64,000 nucleotides of DNA from the NCBI RefSeq assembly GCF_013327855.1, contig NZ_JABUMX010000001.1:1116001-1180000 (forward strand), read 5' to 3'. The notes under the pieces were generated by a model. It saw only the letters and a program-made list of their open reading frames with translations. It did no database searches and was not told where the DNA came from. Position numbers and translations under genes: made by a program. This stretch comes from Phyllobacterium pellucidum (GTDB lineage Bacteria > Pseudomonadota > Alphaproteobacteria > Rhizobiales > Rhizobiaceae). The stretch's first letter is position 1. Every line of letters starts with the position of its first letter. Below are positions 27,204 to 35,809 of this stretch, piece by piece.

Positions 27204-30200
27204 ATGACAAACCAAAGGTCATTAATGGAACAGGTCAATGTGAACCGCGCACGCCGCGATGCGACGTCGCTCGACAGCCTCAACCGCACCCTAGAAACCC
27301 TTGAAGCGCAGTTGCGCGGCTCGATGCAGCCGGAGGTCGGCGAGGAAACGCCCGACATCGCCGATCGTTTCGCCGCCCTCGCCTCCCGCGCAGGACAATC
27401 GGCCCTGCCCGAACGCATCGCGCAGGCAGCACAACCTGCAACCTCTTCCGCGAGCCTAGCTTCGGAAGAGAAGCACGATCTGTCCGCCATCGCCGCCCAA
27501 TTGAAGCAATTGCGCGACGAGATGCGCGACGATATCGAGACCACTTCGCGCGGAGAGCTTCATGGCGAGACCATGAACCGGCTGCGCCATTCGACCACGC
27601 ATGAGCGCGCGCCCTATGGCCGCAGCACTTATTATGCGAATGAGGCCGAGGCTGCGCTCGGTTCCCTGGAACGCCGCCTCAACGAAATCCATCGCACCGT
27701 CGATGCGCCCTCGCACATGCTGCCGCTGCACAACGTCGAGGAAAAGCTCAATCTTCTCACCGGGGCCGTTGAGCAGATGTCGCGTCGCCACGGCTCCGGC
27801 ATCCCGACGCAGTTCATGCAACAGATGGACGAGCGCCTCGACGAGATCAGCCGCGCCATCGTCGCCACCGCGCGGCCGGCAGCATTGCAATATGCCGAGG
27901 CCGATGCCTTCGAACGCGTCGAGGCACGTATTTCGTCGCTTGCCTCGACAATCGAGTCAGCCACGCACGACAGAACCTCGGACGTTATTCTCAAGCGGAT
28001 GGGTGAACTCGCGCATCATATCGAGCAACTCAACAAGCAGCATGGAACGACGACGCAGAACCTCGACATTCTTGCTGAACAGCTTTCGGCCGTGGCGCGG
28101 CATTTGCAGAGTGCGCCCGCCGCGATCAGCATTTCGGACTTCCGCGACCTGGAGGGCCGCGTACTGCAGATCATAAGCAAGCTCGATGCCGCGCCCCAGC
28201 CGGCGGCGGTTGACCCGGCCTTCATCGAGAAGATGGATCAGCGCTTCGAGGAACTCACCCGCCGCCTCGACCAGCATCATACGCTCGTCGAGCACAATGA
28301 TATCCGCCTGACCGACAATCTCGAAGCACGCTTCGATGACATGGCCCGCTACTTTGCCGAGAACCTGCCGCAAGCAGACGGCACCAAGGACGCCATACGC
28401 AGTCTCGAACTGCAGATTGCCGGTCTTGCCGAACGTCTCGCCCAATCCAACGATCGCGATGCTGAAATCGCGAAGATTTCGCCGCGCCTCGAAGCCATCG
28501 AAGTCGCCATCGCCGGCAATCGCGATCTGGTCGTCGAGGCAGCACGCAATGCGGCGGCCGAGGCAATCCGCAATACAGCGAACTTCGGCAGCGATCATGA
28601 CAATTCGATCGCGCGCGAGCTCGCCGACGACCTGAAGACGCTGGAGAAGCTGGCGCGACGGTCCGACGAGCGCAACGGCCGCACCTTCGAGGCCATTCAC
28701 GATACGCTGCTCAAGATCGTTGATCGCCTGGCTTCGCTCGAAAGCGGCGCCGTTCCGATCTACAAGAATTTCGGACCTGCCGAAAGCACGGCGGTCGTCG
28801 CTCCGGACGCGCCGCTGGCCGAAACAGCAACGTTCACCAAGGAGCCTGTCGCAGAAAGTGCGCCTGCCTTCAATGCGCCGCTTGTATCCGCCCGGGAAGA
28901 ACAGCCTGCGTCTGACGAAATCGTCGACGCGGAAATTGCAACGGAAACGCCGCGGGAGCGTAAATCACTGTTCGGCAGCCTTACACGCAGCCTCAAGGTA
29001 CGCGGCAAGCGCGAGGCAGCGGCACAGGAACCTTCACTCGACCTATCGGACGACATCAAGGAAGAGCCGGCGACAGAGATCGACGCCGACATTCTCAACC
29101 GCCCGCTCGAGCCCGGGTCTGGCATGCCCGACCTCAATTCCATCCTCAAACGCGTCCGTGACGAACGGCGCGACATGTCGGCTGCGACTGACATCGCCGG
29201 CGGCAAGGCGGATTTCATTACGGCGGCCCGCCGCGCAGCGCAGGCAGCAGCCACAGAGGCCGAAAATCAGAAACGCGGCATCGCATTCGGTGACGGCGCG
29301 ACCGACGGCGCGGCCAAGAGCGGAATCTTCTCGCGTCAGCGCAAGCCCATCCTGCTCGCGATTGGTGCGATCATGATCGCGATAGCCGGTCTGCAGCTGA
29401 AAAATGCCTTCGTCGATCATCCGGGAACGGACCTCGCCTCCAAGGCACCGGAGCCAGCCAACCCGGAAGAGCCAGCTATCACGCAGGAGCAGCCACAGGC
29501 GGAGCCTCACACCAACGCTGCGCCCGAAACACCTGCCGAAAACAATGCGTCGGCAGTGTCGCAGCCTGCGCCCGTCCAGGACCCGGTGGCCGGCGTCATC
29601 AATTCCGAGCGCATGATCGATCCGGTGCCCGCGACCGTGCCGGCAACCGGTGCGTCCTCCGCCGTGCTGCCGTTCATCCCGGTCGAGGCGGGACCTGAGC
29701 CGCTGCGCGACGCTGCGACCAAGGGCGACAGCCGTGCCCTGTTCGAGATCGGCAACCGCTACATGGAAGGTCGCGGCGTCGAGAGCGACTACGCCAAGGC
29801 CATCGAGTGGTATGACCGCGCTGCGGAGCGTGGCTTTGCGCCGGCCGAATACCGGCTTGGCAACTTCTACGAAAAGGGCCTCGGGGTCACGCGCGATCTT
29901 GCCAAGGCGAAGTCCTATTACGAATTGGCGGCCGGAAAGGGCAATGCCAGCGCGATGCACAATCTGGCGGTGCTCTTTGCAGGCGGCGCCGATGGCGCCC
30001 CTGACAACGAGGCAGCCGCGCGCTGGTTTGCCCAGGCGGCGGAACTCGGCGTCAAGGACAGCCAGTTCAACCTTGCCATCCTTTCCGCCAAAGGCATGGG
30101 CGTGCCCCAGAACCTTGAGGAAAGCTACAAATGGTTCGCGCTCGCAGCCAAGGCCGGAGATGTCGACGCCGCACAGAAGCGTGAGGATGTAGCGAAAGTC

Positions 30201-30545
30201 ATGAGACCCGAGCAGCTCGAGCGAGCCCGGGCTGCTGTCGAACTCTGGAACGCCAAGCCCCTCAATCCCGACGCGAACGCCACCAATGTTCCGGCGGAAT
30301 GGCGCGATTCCCCAGCTGTTACCGGCTCGGTGACCTCAGGAGCGCTCGACATGGAGAAGGCCATCCGCAACGTTCAGCTGATCCTCAACAAGAACGGCTA
30401 TGATGCGGGCGGCTCGGATGGCAAGATCGGCACGAAGACACGTGATGCGATCATGGCCTTCCAGAAGGACAACGGCTTGAAGCCGACGGGCAATATCGAC
30501 AAGGATTTCGTCAGGAACCTTCTGCAGAAAAACAAGCAGATCTGA
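27204..30545 (+). CDS. podJ: PodJ-like polar localization factor
   Basis: An 1113-residue bitopic membrane protein. The cytoplasmic part (about 1-700) is rich in heptad-like Leu/Ala/Glu segments with repeated ERL/LEERL motifs, typical of coiled coils; one membrane helix follows (ILLAIGAIMIAIAGLQL, about 713-730); the periplasmic part has a Pro/Glu/Ala linker, four Sel1-type repeats (about 833-1000, with GRGVESDYAKAIEWYDRAAE and repeats of it), and a peptidoglycan-binding domain at about 1049-1113. This order is that of PodJ, which marks a cell pole and organises pole-specific structures and division. The start at 27204 lacks a clear ribosome site; ATG 27225, after AAAGG, is an alternative. 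Confidence 0.82.
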   Translation: MTNQRSLMEQVNVNRARRDATSLDSLNRTLETLEAQLRGSMQPEVGEETPDIADRFAALASRAGQSALPERIAQAAQPATSSASLASEEKHDLSAIAAQLKQLRDEMRDDIETTSRGELHGETMNRLRHSTTHERAPYGRSTYYANEAEAALGSLERRLNEIHRTVDAPSHMLPLHNVEEKLNLLTGAVEQMSRRHGSGIPTQFMQQMDERLDEISRAIVATARPAALQYAEADAFERVEARISSLASTIESATHDRTSDVILKRMGELAHHIEQLNKQHGTTTQNLDILAEQLSAVARHLQSAPAAISISDFRDLEGRVLQIISKLDAAPQPAAVDPAFIEKMDQRFEELTRRLDQHHTLVEHNDIRLTDNLEARFDDMARYFAENLPQADGTKDAIRSLELQIAGLAERLAQSNDRDAEIAKISPRLEAIEVAIAGNRDLVVEAARNAAAEAIRNTANFGSDHDNSIARELADDLKTLEKLARRSDERNGRTFEAIHDTLLKIVDRLASLESGAVPIYKNFGPAESTAVVAPDAPLAETATFTKEPVAESAPAFNAPLVSAREEQPASDEIVDAEIATETPRERKSLFGSLTRSLKVRGKREAAAQEPSLDLSDDIKEEPATEIDADILNRPLEPGSGMPDLNSILKRVRDERRDMSAATDIAGGKADFITAARRAAQAAATEAENQKRGIAFGDGATDGAAKSGIFSRQRKPILLAIGAIMIAIAGLQLKNAFVDHPGTDLASKAPEPANPEEPAITQEQPQAEPHTNAAPETPAENNASAVSQPAPVQDPVAGVINSERMIDPVPATVPATGASSAVLPFIPVEAGPEPLRDAATKGDSRALFEIGNRYMEGRGVESDYAKAIEWYDRAAERGFAPAEYRLGNFYEKGLGVTRDLAKAKSYYELAAGKGNASAMHNLAVLFAGGADGAPDNEAAARWFAQAAELGVKDSQFNLAILSAKGMGVPQNLEESYKWFALAAKAGDVDAAQKREDVAKVMRPEQLERARAAVELWNAKPLNPDANATNVPAEWRDSPAVTGSVTSGALDMEKAIRNVQLILNKNGYDAGGSDGKIGTKTRDAIMAFQKDNGLKPTGNIDKDFVRNLLQKNKQI

Positions 30546-30554
30546 ACTGCGTTT

Positions 30555-30579
30555 CCCCTCCCGGTTCGACCGGGAGGGG
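30555..30579 (+). terminator. strong hairpin after podJ
   Basis: CCCCTCCCGGT (30555-30565), loop TCG, ACCGGGAGGGG (30569-30579): an 11-pair perfect stem ten bases beyond the podJ stop. There is no T-run behind it, so it may be a 3' stabilising or Rho-assisted structure and not a classical terminator. Confidence 0.55.
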
Positions 30580-30615
30580 GCGCCTTTCAAGCGGCCTGCA
30601 AGTCAACCGGAAATG

Positions 30616-30635
30616 CGCTTCGTTTTAACGAAGCG
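30616..30635 (+). promoter_or_regulatory. palindrome upstream of the TauE-like gene
   Basis: CGCTTCGTT (30616-30624) and AACGAAGCG (30627-30635) form a perfect inverted repeat around TT. A second symmetric element, GTCAAA-G-TTTGAC, follows at 30679-30691. Either could be an operator of the transporter gene starting near 30768; the first could also be a dispersed palindromic repeat. Confidence 0.45.
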
Positions 30636-30767
30636 ACACGCATCTTCGCATTTGAACCGGCCCAATGCGCGCCGTTAAGTCAAAGTTTGACGTGAAGCCC
30701 GCAAGTGGGCAAGAAACCTTAAAGAATTACTGTCATTGTGCTGTCACGCCGCAGGCGTAGCACCGCA

Positions 30768-31718
30768 ATGGTTCCGGGGTTTGAATTGGGCGTCTACCTG
30801 CCAATAGCCGAGATTTCGGTCAACATCTTCGTGCTTTTCTTCATGGGCGCGGCGGTCGGCTTTCTGTCGGGCATGTTCGGCGTTGGCGGCGGATTCCTGA
30901 TCACGCCGCTGCTCATCTTCTACAATATTCCCCCCGCCGTCGCGGTGGCCACCGGCGCCAACCAGGTCATCGCCTCGTCCTTCAGCGGCGCGCTTACCCA
31001 TTTCAAGCGCGGCTCGCTCGACGTGAAACTCGGGTCGCTGCTCGTTGTCGGCGGTATCGTCGGCTCGGCGATAGGCATCTATGTCTTCGTACTCCTGCGC
31101 CAGCTCGGTCAGCTCGATCTCATTGTCTCGCTGCTCTATGTCGTGTTCCTGAGCACGATCGGCGGGCTGATGCTCTATGAAAGCATCAAGGCGATGCGCC
31201 GTACCCGCGCTGGCCAGCTTGCGACGTTGAAGCGGCCCGGCCAGCACAACTGGGTGCACAAGCTGCCGTTCAAGATGCGTTTTCGCGCCTCCAAGATCTA
31301 TGTCAGCATCATTCCGGTACTCGTGCTTGGCGGCGCCATCGGCTTTCTTTCCTCGATCATGGGCGTTGGCGGCGGCTTCATCATGGTCCCCGCCATGATC
31401 TACCTCCTCAAGGTCCCGACCAATGTCGTCATCGGGACCTCGCTCTATCAGATCGTTTTCGTGACTGCGTTCACCACCGTCATGCAGGCGACGACCAACC
31501 AGTCGGTGGATATCGTTCTCGCGATGCTGCTGATGAGCGGCGGTGTCGTTGGCGCGCAATATGGCACACGCATAGGCCAGAAACTCAGGGGCGAACAGCT
31601 GCGCGCACTGCTTGCAACGCTGGTGCTGGCAGTCGGTCTTCGCCTCGCCATCGAACTCTTCGTCACCCCGGACGATATCTATTCGGTAACGCTGGCCCTG
31701 GTCTCGGGAGGCTCATAA
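30768..31718 (+). CDS. TauE/SafE family sulfite/organosulfur exporter
   Basis: About 316 residues, eight or so membrane helices, with the duplicated glycine-rich motif of this family: FGVGGGFLITPLLIFY in the first half and MGVGGGFIMVPAMIYLL in the second. TauE/SafE (DUF81) proteins export small anions such as sulfite or sulfoacetate. The exact start is uncertain: ATG 30768 is used, GTG 30738 is in frame further out, and the first helix begins near residue 15 from 30768. The stop overlaps the next gene by one base (TAATG), so the pair is coupled. Confidence 0.85.
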   Translation: MVPGFELGVYLPIAEISVNIFVLFFMGAAVGFLSGMFGVGGGFLITPLLIFYNIPPAVAVATGANQVIASSFSGALTHFKRGSLDVKLGSLLVVGGIVGSAIGIYVFVLLRQLGQLDLIVSLLYVVFLSTIGGLMLYESIKAMRRTRAGQLATLKRPGQHNWVHKLPFKMRFRASKIYVSIIPVLVLGGAIGFLSSIMGVGGGFIMVPAMIYLLKVPTNVVIGTSLYQIVFVTAFTTVMQATTNQSVDIVLAMLLMSGGVVGAQYGTRIGQKLRGEQLRALLATLVLAVGLRLAIELFVTPDDIYSVTLALVSGGS

Positions 31719-32512
31719 TGCGCCTTGCCGTGATCCCGCTCATGATGCTCTGCCTGGTTGCCGGCCGGGCTGCCCAGGCGCAACAACCGGTACCGGCCAG
31801 CAAGGAAACGATCGAGATCGGACTTTCCACCGACACGATCTCGATCACGTCGGGATTTCGGGGCACTGACCTTACCGTCTTCGGCGCGCTCGACAATGCG
31901 GATCCACTCATCCAGCGGCAGGGCCGCTACGATGTGGTCGTCATTCTTGAGGGTCCTCCCCGGAACTTTGTCGTCCGGCGCAAGGACAGGTATTTCGGCA
32001 TCTGGGTAAATACGGAATCCGTTTCGTTCCAGAACATTCCCGCATCCTATTCACTGGCATCGACGCGCAGCCTGCAGGACATCACGACGCCGAAGATCTT
32101 CGCCCAGCTAAGCCTTGGCGTAAACAACATCTATTACGAACCGATGCCGGAGGGTTTCGATTCGAGCGCATCGTTGCGGGAGTTCACCAAGGAATTGCCG
32201 CGACTCAAACAGAAACAGCTGCTCTACAACCAGCGTGTGGGGGATGTGCAGTTTCTATCCTCGACGCTGTTTCGCGCGACGCTGTCGCTCCCGGCCAATG
32301 TGCCCGTTGGCAAGCACGTGGCGCGCGCCTACCTCTTCCGCAACGGCGAGTTCCTGCGTGAAAGCTCGACCAGCCTCAACATCGTCAAGGCCGGACTGGA
32401 ATTCCGCATCTTCCGGGCCGCCAACCAGCACAGCCTGCTCTATGGACTCTTTGCGGTGTTTCTTGCTGTCGTCACCGGCTGGGCCGGACGCCTTGTCTTC
32501 CGCAAAGATTGA
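31718..32512 (+). CDS. TIGR02186-family periplasmic/membrane protein
   Basis: A 264-residue protein with a signal peptide (MRLAVIPLMMLCLVAGRAAQAQ), a beta-rich periplasmic region (IEIGLSTDTISITSGFRGTD, YDVVVILEGPP, KDRYFGIWVNTESVSFQN), and a C-terminal membrane helix (LLYGLFAVFLAVVTGWAGRLVF). This conserved alphaproteobacterial family regularly follows a TauE/SafE gene and is presumed to work with that transporter; the mechanism is unknown. Its stop TGA is immediately followed by the complement of the convergent gene's stop (TGATCA, 32510-32515). Confidence 0.75.
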   Translation: MRLAVIPLMMLCLVAGRAAQAQQPVPASKETIEIGLSTDTISITSGFRGTDLTVFGALDNADPLIQRQGRYDVVVILEGPPRNFVVRRKDRYFGIWVNTESVSFQNIPASYSLASTRSLQDITTPKIFAQLSLGVNNIYYEPMPEGFDSSASLREFTKELPRLKQKQLLYNQRVGDVQFLSSTLFRATLSLPANVPVGKHVARAYLFRNGEFLRESSTSLNIVKAGLEFRIFRAANQHSLLYGLFAVFLAVVTGWAGRLVFRKD

Positions 32513-33433
32513 TCAAAGGTGTTTCGCAACGACAATGAGCCCGCTAAGGGGCTCGCCACGATCCATGCGGATGGTCTGGCGGTCAATGCTCACCGGCGTC
32601 ATCGAATGGACCGCCACAAGCCGGCGCACATAAGCTTCGGAGTGCGTATAGCGCAGCGATTGCTGCAGCACCAACCCGTCATCGCCGTCATGCGTCTCGA
32701 CCGAGAAGGCGAATAGCCCATCAGCCGCAAGAGCAGAGGCAATCTTCGCGAAGGCGCGGTCGAGCACTCCGACATAGACGAAGACATCAGCGGCGATGAT
32801 GAGATCAGCTTCATTTGCTGGAACATCGAGTTCGTTCACGTCGCCCTTGGCGAGGCTGTCGTAGACGTTCTTTTCCGCGGCACGCTGCAGCATGACCTCG
32901 GATAGATCGATCCCGACGAGATGTTGGCACCTGGCACGCAGCAAAGGGCCCATCAAACCTGTGCCACAGCCGAGGTCGAGCACCGAGGCGAAGTGTCTGC
33001 CGGGCGCGGCGTCTTCCACCGCCGCTGCCAGAAGCCCCGGCACCCTGTAGTCGAGCTTTTCGAGGAGTGCGCTCTCGAAGGTTGGCGCATAGGCGTCAAA
33101 AAGTGTTTCGACATAGGCAGTAGGCGGCGTAACCGGGATGTCGCCCCGGCCGGAAGCGGCCAGCTTGAGGCCAGCCCCGAAACGGTCTTCGACGTCAAGT
33201 TCGACCAGCCTTTTCCAGACGATGGCCGCAGCATCGCCATTTCCGGCAGCTTCTTCCATTTCGCCGAGGCGGAACAATCCCGCCGCCCATTCGGGGACAA
33301 TCTCAAGCGCTTGCCGCATCAGGTCGGCGGCGGCCGCATGCTCGCCACCGTCGAACAGCATGTCCGCGTAGGAAGCACGACGATCCGCGATCAGATCGCC
33401 GGACGAAAGAAACGCCCGCGCCAGCTTGCTCAA
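32513..33433 (-). CDS. TPR-containing class I SAM-dependent methyltransferase
   Basis: 306 residues. Residues about 20-90 form TPR-like helices (AYADMLFDGGEHAAAADLMR-type pattern); a Rossmann methyltransferase domain follows with motif I VLDLGCGTGLMGPLL near residue 150 and the post-I acidic end GIDLSEVML. The methyl acceptor is unknown; the family resembles predicted methyltransferases with TPR repeats often annotated as contractile/maturation factors without evidence. The ATG at 33433 overlaps the upstream membrane-protein stop by four bases, so the two genes are coupled. Confidence 0.8.
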   Translation of the reverse strand: MSKLARAFLSSGDLIADRRASYADMLFDGGEHAAAADLMRQALEIVPEWAAGLFRLGEMEEAAGNGDAAAIVWKRLVELDVEDRFGAGLKLAASGRGDIPVTPPTAYVETLFDAYAPTFESALLEKLDYRVPGLLAAAVEDAAPGRHFASVLDLGCGTGLMGPLLRARCQHLVGIDLSEVMLQRAAEKNVYDSLAKGDVNELDVPANEADLIIAADVFVYVGVLDRAFAKIASALAADGLFAFSVETHDGDDGLVLQQSLRYTHSEAYVRRLVAVHSMTPVSIDRQTIRMDRGEPLSGLIVVAKHL

Positions 33434-34494
33434 TTGGCGACCTGGGCGCGAATGGCGATGATATTGACGGATTTCCCTGACTGCGTGACATCCGAATTGA
33501 TCGTGATCACGCCGCCTTCGGCAGGCGCATTGCCCTGCGGGAACTGCACCTGCACCAGATATTCCTTGCTCGCATCCGAGACATCAAAGCGCTTGCGTCC
33601 GCAATCGCCGAGACTGCCGAAATCGCAACTCACCGCAATCTGCGAGCTCTTGCCGTCGTCAGTCTTGGCAATGATATCGAACACGGCGGTCTTGCCGGCG
33701 AGTTGGTCGAGTACGCCCTGTCCGACCTTGAAGCTGATCGTATCGGCATCCTCCGGCGACTGGATGCGCACGAATTTCTCCAGTTGGTCGCCGGCGATCG
33801 TCGCCGTCGCGCGGCCCTCGAGGGCAACCTGCGACATGTCAGCGGGGTTGAACACCTCGATCCAGTTGCCCGTCGCCGACATTTGGCCTTCCTTCATCGG
33901 CTCCTGGCTGTTGCTGGAGGCCGGCGCGCTCGTGGTGTTCGATGCCTCCATGTTCGGAACCGGTTTGATAATGCCGGAAGCGACGACCCAGAAAAGGCCG
34001 ATGGCCACAGCCAGCAGGGCCAAAAGGATTAGCGCCTTGGAAAAGCCGCTCGCCTTGCGCCGCTCGGCGTCGCGACGCACTTTCCGGCGTGTCTTGCCCG
34101 GTCGATAATTGTCGGGGCTCGGCTCATCGGACCCAAGAACAGGCCCTTCCACTTCTGGCGGATCCATGTCGATCGATGGCTCGATCCGCTCATCGGCCCC
34201 GTGTTGCGGCGCGGGATTTGCGACGAACATCGGTTCGCGCGGCTCCGCAACGGGCTCGAGCGCCGGCGGCGGGGTAGTCGCGCCGGTTGCCTGCACTTCG
34301 TCCTCGATCCGCGTAATGGCCGCCTTCAGCATTTCGCGACGGTCGTCGCGCTGGCTTTCTTCGAGCGCGCCATTGGCCGCGAGCGAGCGCTCATGCGCAC
34401 CCCATGCTGATTCGTAGATTTTCTGACGAATGGCAGGGTTCCTCGCGTCGGCTTTCGCCAATGCGTTCCGGATCGCTTGTTCGATCGCTTCCAA
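33430..34494 (-). CDS. single-pass membrane protein conserved in Hyphomicrobiales
   Basis: A 354-residue protein with a helical N-terminal region of about 70 residues (EAIEQAIRNALAKADARNPA, ..QKIYESAWGAHERSL), an acidic/proline linker, a basic stretch (KTRRKVRRDAERRK), one membrane helix at about 152-178 (ALILLALLAVAIGLFWVVASG) and a beta-rich periplasmic domain of about 160 residues (GNWIEVFNPADMSQVALEGR, SCDFGSLGDCGRKRF with two cysteines). I do not recognise a function. It is followed by the methyltransferase gene with an ATGA overlap. Confidence 0.7.
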   Translation of the reverse strand: MEAIEQAIRNALAKADARNPAIRQKIYESAWGAHERSLAANGALEESQRDDRREMLKAAITRIEDEVQATGATTPPPALEPVAEPREPMFVANPAPQHGADERIEPSIDMDPPEVEGPVLGSDEPSPDNYRPGKTRRKVRRDAERRKASGFSKALILLALLAVAIGLFWVVASGIIKPVPNMEASNTTSAPASSNSQEPMKEGQMSATGNWIEVFNPADMSQVALEGRATATIAGDQLEKFVRIQSPEDADTISFKVGQGVLDQLAGKTAVFDIIAKTDDGKSSQIAVSCDFGSLGDCGRKRFDVSDASKEYLVQVQFPQGNAPAEGGVITINSDVTQSGKSVNIIAIRAQVAN

Positions 34495-34800
34495 CAGCCG
34501 CTTCCTTCAAATCATTTCGTAATGAATGGCTAGCCATAGCGCATTCGACTGCTTATTCAAGACTTTGACGGCGCAATGATGGCACTTCGCCGCTGCCTGG
34601 AGGGTACAGGCCGCAGAGCCCCAGATACACCCCATAAAAGGGTTGAGGTGCCTTGCGACAAGAACAGACGCTTATTCATTAAGATCGCTGCCTGCGGCGG
34701 CGCGGCTCGATCACATGGTTCTGGTTTCGCTTGCCGAATATTGCAGGTCTGGTAAAAGAGTTACGTTTACGCAAACGTCAAAATTTTCTGGGAGTGGTCG
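34495..34800. other. divergent intergenic region upstream of nitronate monooxygenase
   Basis: A 306-bp gene-free stretch. The right end holds the palindrome at 34761-34782 and a possible promoter TTGCCG-N16-TAAAAG ending at 34757, which would put the start site inside the palindrome. I see nothing else that is supported. Confidence 0.55.
34761..34782 (+). promoter_or_regulatory. operator-like palindrome upstream of nitronate monooxygenase
   Basis: ACGTTT (34763-34768), spacer ACGC, AAACGT (34773-34778), with the right half extending to AAACGTCAAA (34773-34782). That ten-base half is identical to the right half of the inverted repeat in front of the beta-oxidation operon (26835-26844), and both spacers are four bases. 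It ends 19 bp before the ATG, a position suited to repression. Confidence 0.65.
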
Positions 34801-35763
34801 ATGGCTTTGCCGGATGTACTTAAGTCGAAATTGCGCATTCCGGTCGTTGGTGCGCCGCTGTTCATCGTTTCGCATCCGCCACTGGTTCTCGCGCAATGCA
34901 AGGCCGGCATCGTCGGCTCATTTCCGGCGCTCAATGCGCGACCCGAGGCGCAGCTTGACGATTGGCTCGCGGAGATAACCGAGGAGTTGCGCAATCACGA
35001 CGAAAAGAACCCGGACCGCCCCGCCGCGCCGTTCGCTGTCAACCAGATCGTCCATCGCTCCAACAAGCGCCTCGAACATGACCTCGGCATGTGCGTCAAA
35101 TACAAGGTTCCGATCGTCATCTCATCCTTGGGAGCAGTCCCCGAGGTAAACGACGCGATCCACTCCTATGGCGGCATTGTCCTCCACGACATCATCAACA
35201 ACCGCCACGCCAATTCCGCAATCCGCAAGGGCGCTGACGGGCTTATCGCCGTTGCGGCAGGCGCCGGCGGGCATGCCGGCCCGCTGTCGCCATTCGCCCT
35301 CGTCCAGGAAATCCGCGAATGGTTCGACGGTCCGCTGCTGCTCTCGGGCGCGATCGCCAATGGCGGTGCAATCCTCGCCGCACAGGCCATGGGCGCGGAT
35401 CTCGCCTACATCGGCTCGCCATTCATCGCCACGGACGAAGCGCGGGCCATCGACGGCTACAAGCAAATGATCGTCGATTCGACCTCGACGGACATCGTCT
35501 ATTCCAACTATTTTACCGGCATCCATGGCAACTATCTCAAGCCCTCGATCGCGAAGGCCGGAATGGATCCCGAACACCTGCCGGAAGCCGATCCGTCGAA
35601 GATGGACTTCGAAGCGGCAACGACAGGTGCCAAAGCCTGGAAGGACATCTGGGGCTGCGGCCAGGGCATCGCCGCCATCAAGGAGATCGTTCCTGCCGGC
35701 GAACTTGTCACGCGGCTGGAGCGGGAATACCACGCAGCGAAGGCGAAGCTCTGCGCCGGGTGA
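34801..35763 (+). CDS. nitronate monooxygenase (2-nitropropane dioxygenase family)
   Basis: A 320-residue FMN enzyme with a TIM-barrel fold that oxidises alkyl nitronates; propionate-3-nitronate is the usual physiological candidate. Visible motifs: FAVNQIVHRSNKRLEHDL, GADGLIAVAAGAGGHAG with the conserved His of the active-site loop, and GAILAAQAMGADLAYIGSPF for FMN phosphate binding. It is transcribed alone, with GGGAG upstream of the ATG and an operator-like palindrome shared with the beta-oxidation operon. Confidence 0.9.
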   Translation: MALPDVLKSKLRIPVVGAPLFIVSHPPLVLAQCKAGIVGSFPALNARPEAQLDDWLAEITEELRNHDEKNPDRPAAPFAVNQIVHRSNKRLEHDLGMCVKYKVPIVISSLGAVPEVNDAIHSYGGIVLHDIINNRHANSAIRKGADGLIAVAAGAGGHAGPLSPFALVQEIREWFDGPLLLSGAIANGGAILAAQAMGADLAYIGSPFIATDEARAIDGYKQMIVDSTSTDIVYSNYFTGIHGNYLKPSIAKAGMDPEHLPEADPSKMDFEAATTGAKAWKDIWGCGQGIAAIKEIVPAGELVTRLEREYHAAKAKLCAG

Positions 35764-35809
35764 ATATGGCACCCGCCGCAACGACCCCAATGGGTTGAAG
35801 GCAAGCAGC

